DNA from: Bacillota bacterium
Lineage (GTDB): Bacteria; Bacillota; Clostridia; Acetivibrionales; JAEZXR01
Direction of reading: 5' to 3'
Length of the DNA: 64,000 nt
Assembly (NCBI GenBank): GCA_023419605.1
Contig: JAEZXR010000020.1
Location: 69,565 to 133,564, forward strand
Positions 7,832 to 17,195 of the stretch are shown piece after piece. The position numbers and the translations under genes are program-made. Positions within the stretch are counted from its first letter, which is position 1. Each line of letters starts with the position of its first letter. The notes under the pieces are model-generated. The model saw only the letters and a program-made list of their open reading frames with translations, was not told the origin of the DNA and ran no database searches.

Positions 7832-10800
7832 ATGGCAAGGTTTGAAACCATGGATGGTAACCAGGCTGCATCTTATGCATCTTATGCATTTACTGAGGTA
7901 GCTACCATCTATCCTATTACTCCATCATCACCCATGGCGGAAAATACAGATGAATGGTCATCCCGAGGGTTGAAGAACATATTCGGTCAGCCGGTTAAGG
8001 TTGTGGAAATGCAATCGGAAGCGGGTGCTGCAGGATCTATGCACGGCTCCCTTCAGGCGGGTGCATTAACTACAACCTATACAGCTTCACAGGGCTTGCT
8101 CCTGATGATACCGAATCTTTATAAAATGGCAGGAGAGCTTCTTCCGGGTGTGCTGCATGTATCCGCCAGAGCCATCGCAACCCATGCGTTATCCATTTTC
8201 GGAGATCATCAGGATGTTATGGCATGCAGGCAAACCGGTGTTGCCATGCTGGCGTCGAATAATGTGCAGGAAGTAATGGATTTGGCGGCTATAAGTCATC
8301 TTTCGGCTATTTCCTCCAGAATCCCTTTTATCCATTTCTTTGATGGATTCAGAACTTCGCATGAAATGCAGAAGATCAAACTGATCGAGCATGAAGACCT
8401 GGCAAAGCTGGTTGATTATAACGCTATTAAAGAGTTCAGGGACAGAGCGTTGAATCCGGAACATCCTGTGATCCGCGGTACGGCTCAAAACCCCGATATC
8501 TATTTCCAGGGCAGGGAGGCATCCAATCCTTTCTATGATAATGTCCCACAGATTGTAGAACAGTATATGAATGAAATTGCCCGAGTGACCGGAAGACAGT
8601 ATAAGCTGTTTGACTACTATGGAGCAACCGATGCGGAAAATATCATAGTAGCCATGGGTTCCGTATGTGAAACCATCGAAGAGACAGTTGACTATCTCAT
8701 GGCAAAGGGCGAAAAGGTTGGCGTTATCAAAGTTCATTTGTACCGGCCCTTCTCAGTAAAACATTTCATGGATGTACTACCGAAGACCGTGAAGAAAATT
8801 GCAGTCCTCGACAGAACCAAAGAGCCGGGAGCGTTGGCGGAACCTTTGTATCTGGATGTTTCCAGACTGTTTTACAACAATGAAATCAAACCTCTAATTG
8901 TCGGCGGAAGGTACGGGCTCGGCTCGAAGGATACCAGACCGTCGCAGATTGTTTCCGTTTTTGACAACCTCAAACAGGAGAACCCCAAAGACCGGTTTAC
9001 TATCGGCATCGTGGACGATGTCACCAACACCTCCCTACCGGAGGGGGACATTATCGAAACAACGCCGGAGGGAACCACCAGCTGCAAATTCTGGGGTCTG
9101 GGCTCAGATGGTACGGTAAGCGCGAACAAAAGTGCTGTTAAGATCATAGGCGGCAATACTGACATGTACGCCCAGGCTTACTTCTCCTATGATAGTAAGA
9201 AATCAGGAGGAAGCACCATTTCACACCTGCGTTTCGGTAAAAAGCCCATTCGGTCTCCGTATTTAATATATAATGCGGACTATATAGCCTGTCACAACAA
9301 ATCCTTCATATACCATTATGATATATTGAAAGGACTGAAAAAGAACGGAACTTTTGTGCTGAACTGTCCCTGGAAAGTGGAAGAACTGGATGATAAGCTT
9401 CCTGCAAAGTTAAAGCGGTATATAGCGAAAAACAATATCAATTTCTATGTTATAGACGCTATTGATATAGCAGGTCAGGTTGGATTGGGCGGAAGAATCA
9501 ACATGATCATGCAAACCGCATTTTTCAAACTGGCGAATATCATTCCGGTAGATCAAGCTATTGAGTATTTGAAGAAATCCATCGAAAAGGCTTATGGAAA
9601 AAAGGGCCAGAAGATCGTGGATATGAACAAGGCTGCGGTAGATAAGTCCATTGAAGCGCTGACGAAAGTAGAGGTTCCTACATCCTGGGGAGATGTGGAG
9701 GAACCGATTGAGCCTCATGATGATTCTCCGGATTTTATTAAGAGAATTCAACGTCCCATGGCCAGAATGGAGGGCGACGAATTGCCCGTAAGTGCATTCC
9801 GGGGAATGGAGGACGGAACGCATCCTCTGGGAACTACGTCCTATGAAAAACGCGGTATTGCAGTGATGTTGCCCCAGTGGCAGCCTGAGCACTGTATACA
9901 GTGCGGAAGATGTTCTTATGTTTGTCCTCACGCAACGGTACGGCTGTTCCTTCTGGATGAACAGGAAGCCGCAAAGGCTCCGGAAGCCTTTGTTACTAAG
10001 AAAGCCATCGGAAAAGGAATGGAAAACTACCAGTTTAAAGTCCAGGTAAGTCCGCTAGACTGTACCGGGTGCGGTAACTGTGCAGATGTATGTCCCACGA
10101 ACCCGAAAGCACTGGTTATGCAGCCGGCAGAGCAGGAGATTGAAGCGGAAGCGGAAAACTGGGAATTTGCTGTGACAGTTTCAGAAAAAGAGGGACTCAT
10201 GGACCAAAAAACCCTCAAGGGAAGCCAGTTAATCCGGCCTTTACTGGAATTCAACGGGGCTTGTCCGGGTTGCGGCGAAACTCCCTATATTCGTTTGCTG
10301 ACGCAGTTGTACGGTGACAGAATGATGATTGCCAATGCCACCGGCTGTTCCTCCATCTGGAGTGCCAGCTCTCCGTCCACGTCCTACACAACGAATTCCG
10401 AGGGTAAGGGACCTGCATGGGCAAATTCTCTGTTTGAAGACAATGCGGAATTCGGATATGGCATGTACCTGGGAGCCAGACAGATCCGTGAGCGTGTTGC
10501 AGATCTCATGAAAGAAGCTATTAATGATACCAATATAGAGGATAAGCTAAAGGATGCTTTCAGCAAATGGCTGGAGGTCATTGATGATGGAGAAGGCTCA
10601 AAGGTTGCTTCTTCAAATATTCTGACGCTGATGAAAGGTTATAACTATGAAGGAAATAAGGTCCTGGAAGAAATCATGGAAAAGAAGGATTACCTGGTGA
10701 AGAAATCTTTCTGGATTATCGGTGGAGACGGATGGGCATACGACATCGGATATGGAGGCGTTGACCAGGTTCTTTCAACGGGTGACGATGTAAACCTCTT

Positions 10801-11356
10801 TGTAATGGATACGGAAATTTACTCCAACACCGGTGGACAATCCTCGAAAGCAACACCGACAGCTGCAGTAGCTAAATTTGCGGCAGCCGGCAAAAAGATT
10901 CGGAAGAAGGACCTGGGCATGATGGCCATGAGCTATGGGTATGTATATGTTGCTCAAATTGCCATGGGTGCCAACATGAACCAGACCATTAAAGCCATCA
11001 CTGAGGCGGAAAACTATAAGGGCCCGTCTATTATCATCGCCTATGCACCTTGTATCAGTCACGGTATCAAGTCCGGTATGGGAACGAGTATCTTTGAGGA
11101 GAAGCGGGCCGTTGATGCAGGCTATTGGCACCTGTACAGGCATAATCCGATGCTGAGGGAGCAGGGAAAGAATCCATTTGTGATGGATTCAAAAGAGCCT
11201 ACGGAATCTTTCAAAGACTTTATCTTAAATGAAATACGATACTCTTCATTGGCCAATATATTCCCTGAGAAGGCAAATGAGATGTTTGACGCGGCGGAAA
11301 AGCATGCTCGTGAAAAATATGAGATGTATAAACGTTTTGCCGATATGAAGTACTAA
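7832..11356 (+). CDS. nifJ: pyruvate:ferredoxin (flavodoxin) oxidoreductase
   Basis: Oxidatively decarboxylates pyruvate to acetyl-CoA and reduces ferredoxin, the central catabolic step in anaerobes. It is a single-chain homodimeric type of 1174 residues. Domains in order are: the pyrimidine-binding core (GNQAASYASYAFTE...YPITPSSPM), the transketolase C-terminal-like domain, the EKR linker, two 4Fe-4S motifs (CIQCGRCSYVCP near 687 and CTGCGNCADVCP near 744), and the TPP domain with CPGCGE near 811 and GDGWAYDIGYGG. The start has a GGAGAG site. It is monocistronic, ending at a terminator. Its ferredoxin is a candidate electron source for the complex I encoded at 20793-30450. Confidence 0.97.
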   Translation: MARFETMDGNQAASYASYAFTEVATIYPITPSSPMAENTDEWSSRGLKNIFGQPVKVVEMQSEAGAAGSMHGSLQAGALTTTYTASQGLLLMIPNLYKMAGELLPGVLHVSARAIATHALSIFGDHQDVMACRQTGVAMLASNNVQEVMDLAAISHLSAISSRIPFIHFFDGFRTSHEMQKIKLIEHEDLAKLVDYNAIKEFRDRALNPEHPVIRGTAQNPDIYFQGREASNPFYDNVPQIVEQYMNEIARVTGRQYKLFDYYGATDAENIIVAMGSVCETIEETVDYLMAKGEKVGVIKVHLYRPFSVKHFMDVLPKTVKKIAVLDRTKEPGALAEPLYLDVSRLFYNNEIKPLIVGGRYGLGSKDTRPSQIVSVFDNLKQENPKDRFTIGIVDDVTNTSLPEGDIIETTPEGTTSCKFWGLGSDGTVSANKSAVKIIGGNTDMYAQAYFSYDSKKSGGSTISHLRFGKKPIRSPYLIYNADYIACHNKSFIYHYDILKGLKKNGTFVLNCPWKVEELDDKLPAKLKRYIAKNNINFYVIDAIDIAGQVGLGGRINMIMQTAFFKLANIIPVDQAIEYLKKSIEKAYGKKGQKIVDMNKAAVDKSIEALTKVEVPTSWGDVEEPIEPHDDSPDFIKRIQRPMARMEGDELPVSAFRGMEDGTHPLGTTSYEKRGIAVMLPQWQPEHCIQCGRCSYVCPHATVRLFLLDEQEAAKAPEAFVTKKAIGKGMENYQFKVQVSPLDCTGCGNCADVCPTNPKALVMQPAEQEIEAEAENWEFAVTVSEKEGLMDQKTLKGSQLIRPLLEFNGACPGCGETPYIRLLTQLYGDRMMIANATGCSSIWSASSPSTSYTTNSEGKGPAWANSLFEDNAEFGYGMYLGARQIRERVADLMKEAINDTNIEDKLKDAFSKWLEVIDDGEGSKVASSNILTLMKGYNYEGNKVLEEIMEKKDYLVKKSFWIIGGDGWAYDIGYGGVDQVLSTGDDVNLFVMDTEIYSNTGGQSSKATPTAAVAKFAAAGKKIRKKDLGMMAMSYGYVYVAQIAMGANMNQTIKAITEAENYKGPSIIIAYAPCISHGIKSGMGTSIFEEKRAVDAGYWHLYRHNPMLREQGKNPFVMDSKEPTESFKDFILNEIRYSSLANIFPEKANEMFDAAEKHAREKYEMYKRFADMKY

Positions 11357-11362
11357 AGGCAG

Positions 11363-11388
11363 GAACCTCCCAAACGGGAGGTTTTCTT
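11363..11388 (+). terminator. terminator of nifJ
   Basis: AACCTCC, a short loop and GGGAGGTTTTCTTT directly after the nifJ stop codon. Confidence 0.85.
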
Positions 11389-11554
11389 TAGGTATAACAC
11401 CGCTTTCGTGGAAATGTTAACAGAAAATTCATATAAAATCTGGTAAAATGAGTATACAGGGAACCAAAGGTAAATTTGGAAATTCGGTTGCAGGATGAAG
11501 GATAAAAGTGAATTGGATTACTTGTATTATAAGTTGTTTTAAGGGGAGAGGTAT

Positions 11555-12133
11555 ATGAAATTGCTTAAGGAAATACTCATTTTAGGAAGCCAGATACTTG
11601 CCGCATTTGTGGTGGCAATGGCGATCAATGTTTTCATTTTTCAGCCTACCCGGGTTGAGGGGCAGTCCATGGAACCCACATTACACAACGGAGATAAAGT
11701 GATATTGAACAAGCTGCCGCACACTTTCCGCAGTGAGCCGGACTATGGGGATGTTATTGTGATTGACAGCCGGGTTGAGAAGCCGCGAAGCATCAAGGAT
11801 GATATACAGGATATTCTTACAAATAATATTGTTGTTGTACTTATATCACAGAAACCGAAAAAAGAGGAAATATTCTGGGTAAAAAGAGTGATTGGAAAAC
11901 CGGGGGATATCCTGGAATTTAAGTCAGGCGAAGTCATAAGGAATGGTGAGATTCTGGATGAGCCCTACATCAAGGAGCAAATGCGTTATACAGCCAAGGA
12001 TAAAATAATTGTACCGGAAGGACATGTATATGTAATGGGAGATAACAGAAATTTCAGCAAGGACAGCAGAAGCATTGGCCCTGTCCCCATAGATCATGTC
12101 ATAGGGAAATATGTGGTGAAGGTTGGCGGTTAA
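11555..12133 (+). CDS. lepB: type I signal peptidase
   Basis: Membrane serine protease that removes signal peptides from exported proteins, of which this window encodes several. 192 residues with one N-terminal membrane segment (about 9-29). The catalytic Ser38 lies in EGQSMEPTL and the general-base Lys110 in WVKRVIGKPGD. The later boxes GHVYVMGDNR and DSRSIGPV are intact. The start follows AAGGGGAGAGGTAT. The gene appears monocistronic and ends at a bidirectional hairpin. Confidence 0.95.
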   Translation: MKLLKEILILGSQILAAFVVAMAINVFIFQPTRVEGQSMEPTLHNGDKVILNKLPHTFRSEPDYGDVIVIDSRVEKPRSIKDDIQDILTNNIVVVLISQKPKKEEIFWVKRVIGKPGDILEFKSGEVIRNGEILDEPYIKEQMRYTAKDKIIVPEGHVYVMGDNRNFSKDSRSIGPVPIDHVIGKYVVKVGG

Positions 12134-12185
12134 ACAGAATACAGCGTAGAGTAATTTGTACAGATCGTAAGATGCTAAAAAAGCG

Positions 12186-12220
12186 AAAAGCAAGCCTCGA
12201 TTGAAACGAAGCTTGCTTTT
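12186..12220. terminator. bidirectional terminator between lepB and the DUF3787 gene
   Basis: AAAAGCAAGC and GCTTGCTTTT flank a 15-base loop. T/A runs on both sides suit the convergent genes. Confidence 0.8.
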
Positions 12221-12226
12221 CATATA

Positions 12227-12394
12227 TTATTTCTGATTGGCGTCTACATGCTTTTTGGCGTTGGCAACCTGAAATTCGGGCGGAATCGTTACATTGGACT
12301 TATCCTTGGTTTTCTCTATACTGGCCCATGCAGCAGTATCATGTCTTTCTATGGGCGTTGGAATATGATTTCTTTGATCCTTACTTTTAGCCAT
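12227..12394 (-). CDS. DUF3787-type small spore protein
   Basis: 55-residue protein beginning MAKSKDQRNH. It carries the DUF3787 pattern: IERHDTAAWASIEK (residues 15-28), then SNVTIPPEFQVANAK and a terminal VDANQK. Members of this short clostridial family are reported on the spore surface. The ribosome site AAATGGAGGATTGATAATT precedes the ATG at 12392-12394. The gene is convergent with lepB and shares its terminator. The family call is from memory of the motif; the function remains unknown. Confidence 0.75.
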   Translation of the reverse strand: MAKSKDQRNHIPTPIERHDTAAWASIEKTKDKSNVTIPPEFQVANAKKHVDANQK

Positions 12395-12488
12395 AATTAT
12401 CAATCCTCCATTTACTTATTTCTATTCTTTGGAGAATTGATGATTTTTATAGATGAAAATTCTGGGATCATTCAAGGAGAGACGGACT

Positions 12489-12540
12489 AAATAAAAGAAG
12501 GGTCTTGTAGGCGCATGCCTACAAGACCCTTCTTTTATTT
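12489..12540. terminator. perfect 24-bp inverted repeat, terminator of the DUF370-like gene
   Basis: Two exact 24-base arms (AAATAAAAGAAGGGTCTTGT plus AGGC and its complement) flank a GCAT loop. The outer arm overlaps the stop codon of the minus-strand gene. It is exceptionally long and perfect for a terminator. Confidence 0.85.
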
Positions 12541-12928
12541 AGTGCTGCGCTCCATAGTCAAATTCGTGTTTAAGGAGTTCATCAATCCGTTTCTCAATCC
12601 TATCCAAATCAAAATCAGCTTCCTTTTTGATGCTCTTGCGAAGCATAGGCCCGATTTGCTGGATACTATCCTGAATATCCTTCAGAAGTTCGAATGCTGC
12701 CGCCGCTTCCATTTCCTCCTGAGGTGCTTCTACCATATTTGCGATAATTGAATTTTCGGTTCTTGATGCTACCAGTGGATTTTTAACATTCTCCACGTAC
12801 ACTAAGGTCCTTCTTCCTGGGCCTCTTTCATCCTCTATGGGTTCCAGGCTGATCACCTTATCGGAACGAACAAATTTACCATAACCAAGGGGCACCATTA
12901 CATTTTCTCTAACGTCCATTGAATACAC
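12539..12928 (-). CDS. RemA-like (DUF370) protein with helical C-terminal extension
   Basis: 129 residues. The N-terminal ~75 residues match the DUF370/RemA layout: GYGKFVRSDKVISLEP, then GRRTLVYVENV and SIIANM near 60-66, comparable to the GRRTRAVI...IANRL ending of RemA, a DNA-binding regulator of matrix genes in Bacillus. Residues 68-125 form a charged, probably helical extension (EEMEAAAAFELLKDI, DLDRIEKRIDELL) absent from the ~85-residue RemA. The start follows GGAAAGGTGTGTATTCA. A role as a DNA-binding regulator is inference. It stands alone between two intergenic gaps. Confidence 0.55.
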   Translation of the reverse strand: MYSMDVRENVMVPLGYGKFVRSDKVISLEPIEDERGPGRRTLVYVENVKNPLVASRTENSIIANMVEAPQEEMEAAAAFELLKDIQDSIQQIGPMLRKSIKKEADFDLDRIEKRIDELLKHEFDYGAQH

Positions 12929-13224
12929 ACCTTTCCTTATATAAATTAATGGGTTTATGAACTACTTTTATATCAGTATTTGTTTTTCATTATATACTTT
13001 TATAAGTTTCTCCAAAAAGGTACTATATTTATCATTCCCAGTGTAAGAAAATAAACACAAATTTTTAAATACAGGGATAAACCCCTGTAAGGGTCGAAAT
13101 ATTTATAGAAATGATTTTAACCATAAAAATGGGATAATTATTCCTAGAAATTTTAAAAAAATTGAGGAAACACTATAGAATAGATATTAAATTTTAAAAA
13201 GTTTTTATTCAGGAGGTTGTTGAT

Positions 13225-13556
13225 ATGAGATTAATTGCTAGATTACCCAATGAAGATCAGGCGAGTGCCCTGGTGGATTCATTGAAAAATATAGGGTTTC
13301 CAAGAAACCATATGATTGTAAGCGACATGGCGAAGGAGCAGGAATTTCACAGTGTCCAGGAAGCAACAGAAGCCGGTGTTGCAATGATTAAAACAGAACG
13401 GAACGGTTTGGAGGATTTGGAACCTTATGCAGCTGGAATAGAGGGCCTAAAGGAGACACAGGCATCCTTGTAGCTGTGAAGGTGCCCAAACATGGAGCCT
13501 CCAAAGTGCAGGAAGTAATGGAACAATCGGGGGCTATTGAGATTATCCAGGATTAA
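13225..13556 (+). pseudogene. small stress-type protein interrupted by a frameshift
   Basis: The open frame from ATG 13225 (AGGAGGTTGTTGAT site) stops at 13473 after 82 residues. From about 13443 the -1 frame continues without a break to the stop at 13554-13556, reading PKGDTGILVAVKVPKHGAS and ending SGAIEIIQD. That tail resembles the C-terminal part of the next gene (VNCQVLVEVSDQEAKRVEQ), so the two frames belong together as a ~110-residue protein. A base is probably missing in the GAGGGCC run near 13441-13447. The cause could be a real mutation, a sequencing error or, less likely, recoding. Function unknown. Confidence 0.7.
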
Positions 13557-13586
13557 TCGAGGCTGAAGCAGTATGGAGGAAGCATT

Positions 13587-14036
13587 ATGCAAATCAAAGC
13601 GTTTTTTAGTGATATCAAATCTGCCAATAAAGTGGTTAGCAAGTTGAAAAATTCAGGTCTCTCAAATGCATATGTAGATATGAATGACCATTATATCGAT
13701 GATGCAAATGCAGAAACCAATATCCCGGGAACGGAAACTTCTATCAGTCTTTCAGCACTGGTGCTGGAATCGGATGCTCATGGAATCATACGGGATAAGG
13801 CACCTCTCAAAGCAGCAGACCCAATGGTCAGTGGTATGGGCCGCCTCGAGGAAATTGCCGATGTTAACTGCCAGGTTCTGGTTGAAGTTAGCGACCAGGA
13901 GGCAAAACGGGTAGAACAGATTATAAAGGATGAAGGAGGGCATTTGGATAATCCTAATATTACAAAGCCCAAACTAAAGAATGAACGTCAAATAACGGCA
14001 TATAATGCATTGGATGAAATGAGACGAGAGGTGTAA
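13587..14036 (+). CDS. uncharacterised small protein, paralogue of the frameshifted gene upstream
   Basis: 149 residues, soluble. Residues 1-35 (FFSDIKSANKVVSKLKNSGL) and 90-115 (QVLVEVSDQEAKRVEQIIKD) resemble the two halves of the preceding gene. The pattern suggests a ferredoxin-like fold as in general-stress YflT-type proteins, which is inference. A GGAGGAAGCATT ribosome site precedes the start. The ending AGAGGTG overlaps a hairpin that serves as terminator. Confidence 0.6.
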   Translation: MQIKAFFSDIKSANKVVSKLKNSGLSNAYVDMNDHYIDDANAETNIPGTETSISLSALVLESDAHGIIRDKAPLKAADPMVSGMGRLEEIADVNCQVLVEVSDQEAKRVEQIIKDEGGHLDNPNITKPKLKNERQITAYNALDEMRREV

Positions 14037-14050
14037 AGCACCTCTTTTCT
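14028..14050 (+). terminator. terminator overlapping the stop codon
   Basis: AGAGGTG and CACCTCT with a short loop, followed by TTTTCTT, right at the end of the preceding gene. Confidence 0.7.
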
Positions 14051-14508
14051 TACTGTGTAGGAAATTAAGTTTTTGAATCTCCCCTACATGGGGGTTGTAA
14101 AGTCTCCTTTGTCGATGTAAGTAGGGTGATCAGAAGTGTAGCTCCGTTGAAGGAAAGCATAAGGCCACCCGGCCAAGAACAAGGCGCGTTTGCATTTTGC
14201 TCTAGGGGGCAAGTTTTAAGGTGCTAGAGGAATCGGAAACAATATTTTATTTTAAGTGGGCAGACTATACTGTTAGTATTCCTTTTATATGGGTATATAT
14301 TTAGGTGCTAAGCTATGCACATTTTTATACGGAACAGGGATACTATAAATAATATGGAATAAGTTATTATAGAGAACAACTCAGATACAATCGGATTGAC
14401 AATTGCTGATTTGGGCATCGTAAAGCCAATGGTTCTAGGGTTTTACAAGGTGCGAATCAGCTAAGTTCCATCCGAATTTGTATAGTTCGGTGGCGAGGAG
14501 TGGATTAA
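14051..14508 (+). other. intergenic region, nothing recognised
   Basis: About 460 bases without an open frame worth calling. I see short GC-rich patches (14155-14190) but no tRNA, riboswitch or confident promoter. A ribosome site (GGCGAGGAG) for trxB lies at its end. Confidence 0.4.
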
Positions 14509-15426
14509 ATGTATGATGTAATTATTATCGGCGGAGGGCCGGCTGGTTTTACGGCAGCACTTTATGCATCCAGGGCAAAGCTTGAGACTTTGCTTATTGA
14601 AAAAGCATTTTCGGGCGGGCAGATGGCTACAACTTTTGAAATGGAGAACTATCCGGGCTTTGAGGAACCCATCAGTGGAACTGATCTGGCCATGCGGATG
14701 GAAAACCAGGCAAAAAGGTTTGGCACAAAGGTTATATATGACACAGTAACGGAGTTGATGCTGGATACGGTTATAAAAACAGTAAGAACGGAAAAGGGCA
14801 TTTACCAGGGTAAAGCAGTTATCCTTTGTATGGGAGCGTCTCCCAGGGAGTTGGGCCTGCCAAATGAAAGAAATCTGAGGGGCATGGGAGTGTCCTACTG
14901 TGCCACCTGTGATGGTGCTTTCTACAGAAATGCTACGGTTGCTGTCATTGGTGGTGGGGATACAGCGGCGGAAGATGCGATTTTTCTTACCCGTTTCTGC
15001 GAAAAGATTTATGTGATACACCGTAGAGACACTCTGCGGGCTACCAGAGTAATCCAGGACGCCCTGTTCAGCAACAAGAAAGTGGAATTCATATGGAATT
15101 CAACGGTTGAAGAAATCATTGGAGATACTGAAGTGAAAGGTCTGAACGTTAAAAACCTTAAAACGGATGAAATAAAGGAAATCAACGTGGACGGTATTTT
15201 TGTCGCTATTGGAAATGTACCGAATACAAAACTGGTTGAAGGCAAACTGGAACTGAATGGTGCCGGTTACATAGTTACGGACGAGAGCATGCAAACGAAC
15301 ATGTTCGGAGTATTTGCAGCCGGAGATATACGTGAAAAGCCGCTGCGCCAGGTGATCACAGCAGCGTCCGATGGGGCCATAGCAGCCTATATGGCAGAGC
15401 GGTACATCTATGAGAACCAGTGGTAG
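14509..15426 (+). CDS. trxB: thioredoxin reductase
   Basis: FAD/NADPH flavoenzyme that reduces thioredoxin. 305 residues, typical length. FAD-binding GGGPAGFTAALYASR is at 8-22, redox-active CATC is at Cys131/Cys134, the NADPH-binding VIGGGDTAAEDA lies around 150, and the C-terminal FAD motif GVFAAGDIREKPLRQ is complete. The start follows GGCGAGGAGTGGATTAA. No thioredoxin gene adjoins it. It ends at a strong terminator. Confidence 0.95.
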   Translation: MYDVIIIGGGPAGFTAALYASRAKLETLLIEKAFSGGQMATTFEMENYPGFEEPISGTDLAMRMENQAKRFGTKVIYDTVTELMLDTVIKTVRTEKGIYQGKAVILCMGASPRELGLPNERNLRGMGVSYCATCDGAFYRNATVAVIGGGDTAAEDAIFLTRFCEKIYVIHRRDTLRATRVIQDALFSNKKVEFIWNSTVEEIIGDTEVKGLNVKNLKTDEIKEINVDGIFVAIGNVPNTKLVEGKLELNGAGYIVTDESMQTNMFGVFAAGDIREKPLRQVITAASDGAIAAYMAERYIYENQW

Positions 15427-15435
15427 AAATATGAT

Positions 15436-15470
15436 AAAAGGGTGAGAGCGGATTGCGCTTTCACCCTTTT
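15436..15470 (+). terminator. terminator of trxB
   Basis: AAAAGGGTGA and TCACCCTTTT flank a ~13-base loop directly after trxB. Confidence 0.85.
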
Positions 15471-15648
15471 ACCATATAGTAAAGTTACTGCCAATTATAG
15501 TTTAAAAATAAGAAAACCTTGCTCATTCAACCGTGTTGAATTATAATAAACGGTATGGAAACGATTTCATGGTTGTCCTATTGTACATAGACTAAGAGAT
15601 GATATTGATGTTCAATAGTTATATTTGCAGCCGGACTGGAGAAATTAT

Positions 15649-16566
15649 ATGGGTTATCTTTTATTACTGATTACTTCACTGATGTGGAGTTTTGTGGGAG
15701 TTATGGTAAAATCGGCCTCAAGTATGGTAGGCAGCAGTGTTATCACCCTATGCCGATTTTTATTCGGATTTGTCTTTCTGGGAATCTTTTTGTTAATCAA
15801 GGAAAAAAGGATTAATTTTATATGGAGAGATAAATGGATTTGGATGGGGGTACTAGGGAAGAGCAGCAATTATATTTGTGAGAATATAGCCATAACTATG
15901 GGAGTTGCTTATGGAAATGTTATCGTGGGACCCGTACAGGCAATTTTCCTTGCATTTGTGGCAGTGCTGTTTTTCAAGGAAGAAATGAATTCAGCTAAGC
16001 TGACGGCTGTTATATTATGTATAACGGGAGTTTTGCTTGTCAGCTGGAAGGGAATGCCGCTGAAAGAGCTTCTAAGAGGCGGTCTGATCCCCACAGTCCT
16101 ATTCACTTTATCTGCAATTGGTGCAGGGTTTCATGCCATAAGCCAAAAAAAGCTTATCACTTATATGGATTCAGGGAATATGAATTTTTCTGTCTTTTTC
16201 CTCAGTTCAATACTAACTGCTTTTCCTGTGCCTGTTACTTTTGAATTCAAAGGAAATGTAAGCCTTTTAGCCATAGGTTCTCTGATCGGTCTGGGAATTG
16301 TGACAGGTGCCAGCTTTTATATCTATGCCGAGGCGCTGAAAAAGGTATCTTTCCTTGTTGCAACGGTTGTCAGCAACGCAAGTATCGTATTTACGATTCT
16401 GTGGGCCTGGCTGTTCTTTCACGAAACGATCAATGCTTATGTTATTACGGGAGTGGTTATACTGCTAATTGGGCTTATTATCATTAATATTCCCCGAGGA
16501 AAACTTATCGGCAGGTTGGCTGGTAAACCGGCGCAGCAACGTAATTTTTCCATGCCGGAAAGCTAA
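15649..16566 (+). CDS. EamA/DMT-family transporter
   Basis: Probable metabolite exporter or permease, about 305 residues with ten membrane segments in two EamA halves (about 1-135 and 145-290). Visible signs are LITSLMWSFVGVMVK at the N-terminus, FKEEMNSAKLTAVILCITGVLL closing half one and FFHETINAYVITGVVIL closing half two. I place the start at the ATG at 15649 (MGYLLLL) behind GGAGAAATTAT. An in-frame TTG 24 bases upstream is less likely. Substrate unknown. The regulator gene follows after 37 bases and may control it. Confidence 0.85.
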   Translation: MGYLLLLITSLMWSFVGVMVKSASSMVGSSVITLCRFLFGFVFLGIFLLIKEKRINFIWRDKWIWMGVLGKSSNYICENIAITMGVAYGNVIVGPVQAIFLAFVAVLFFKEEMNSAKLTAVILCITGVLLVSWKGMPLKELLRGGLIPTVLFTLSAIGAGFHAISQKKLITYMDSGNMNFSVFFLSSILTAFPVPVTFEFKGNVSLLAIGSLIGLGIVTGASFYIYAEALKKVSFLVATVVSNASIVFTILWAWLFFHETINAYVITGVVILLIGLIIINIPRGKLIGRLAGKPAQQRNFSMPES

Positions 16567-16603
16567 TGTCCGGTTATAAAAAGTAATAGGAATGAGGAGT
16601 AGT

Positions 16604-17140
16604 ATGGAGATTGGACTTCGTATAAGAAAGCTGAGAACTCAACAGAATCGCACATTACAGGAGATTGCAGATGTCTGTGGTTTTACGAAGAGTCTGTTAT
16701 CAAAAATTGAAAATGGAGTGGTAGTACCTCCGGTAGCGACTCTCTCGAAAATTGCAAAAGCTCTGGGTGTCAAAATGTCGGCATTAATTGAAGAAGAGAG
16801 GAACGTAAGTAGTCTTTTTACGGTATCTGAGCTGACAGAGAGAATGAATCAGGTAAAAACGGATAAGGGATACTCCTTCTTTACCTTTGCTGGCGAATAT
16901 CCCAATAAAAAGATGCAGCCTTTTCTGTTCACAGCGAGAAAGGGAGAAGTGATAGAGCACAGGTTGTCTCATGATGGAGAAGAATTTATCTATATGCTGG
17001 AAGGAGAAATGAAATTCAAAGTAGGGAATGTGGAATATATTCTTAAACCCGGGGATAGCATTTATTTTGATGCTATGGAGGAACATGGTATGCTTCCCCT
17101 ATCTGAGAAAATTAAATATCTCGATATCTTTGTTGGATAA
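16604..17140 (+). CDS. XRE-family regulator with C-terminal cupin domain
   Basis: About 178 residues. An HTH_3 domain fills residues 4-60 (IGLRIRKLRTQQNRTLQEIA and SLLSKIENG). A cupin_2 barrel covers about 105-175 (HRLSHDGEEFIYMLEGEMKF and LKPGDSIYFDA). This layout is that of small-molecule-sensing regulators such as PuuR. The start at 16604 is preferred because AGGAG lies five bases ahead; an ATG 12 bases upstream has a poor site. It lies immediately after the EamA gene, suggesting it senses the transported compound. Confidence 0.88.
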   Translation: MEIGLRIRKLRTQQNRTLQEIADVCGFTKSLLSKIENGVVVPPVATLSKIAKALGVKMSALIEEERNVSSLFTVSELTERMNQVKTDKGYSFFTFAGEYPNKKMQPFLFTARKGEVIEHRLSHDGEEFIYMLEGEMKFKVGNVEYILKPGDSIYFDAMEEHGMLPLSEKIKYLDIFVG

Positions 17141-17160
17141 TGCAAGAGAGGAGTTCTGCA

Positions 17161-17189
17161 TTGACAATGATTGGAATTCCTCCTATAAT
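17161..17189 (+). promoter_or_regulatory. consensus sigma-A promoter
   Basis: TTGACA (17161-17166), 17 bases, TATAAT (17184-17189): a perfect consensus promoter driving the structured leader at 17196-17441. Confidence 0.88.
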
Positions 17190-17195
17190 TAAAGT

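Noticed and set aside
8189..8737. 182-codon minus-strand open frame inside the PFOR gene, and similar long antisense frames in nuoM and nuoL
   Set aside because: They are shadows of strongly conserved coding sequence, with no ribosome sites or family motifs.
12248..12490. 80-codon plus-strand open frame
   Set aside because: It is mostly antisense to the DUF3787 gene, which has a good ribosome site and a recognisable family pattern.
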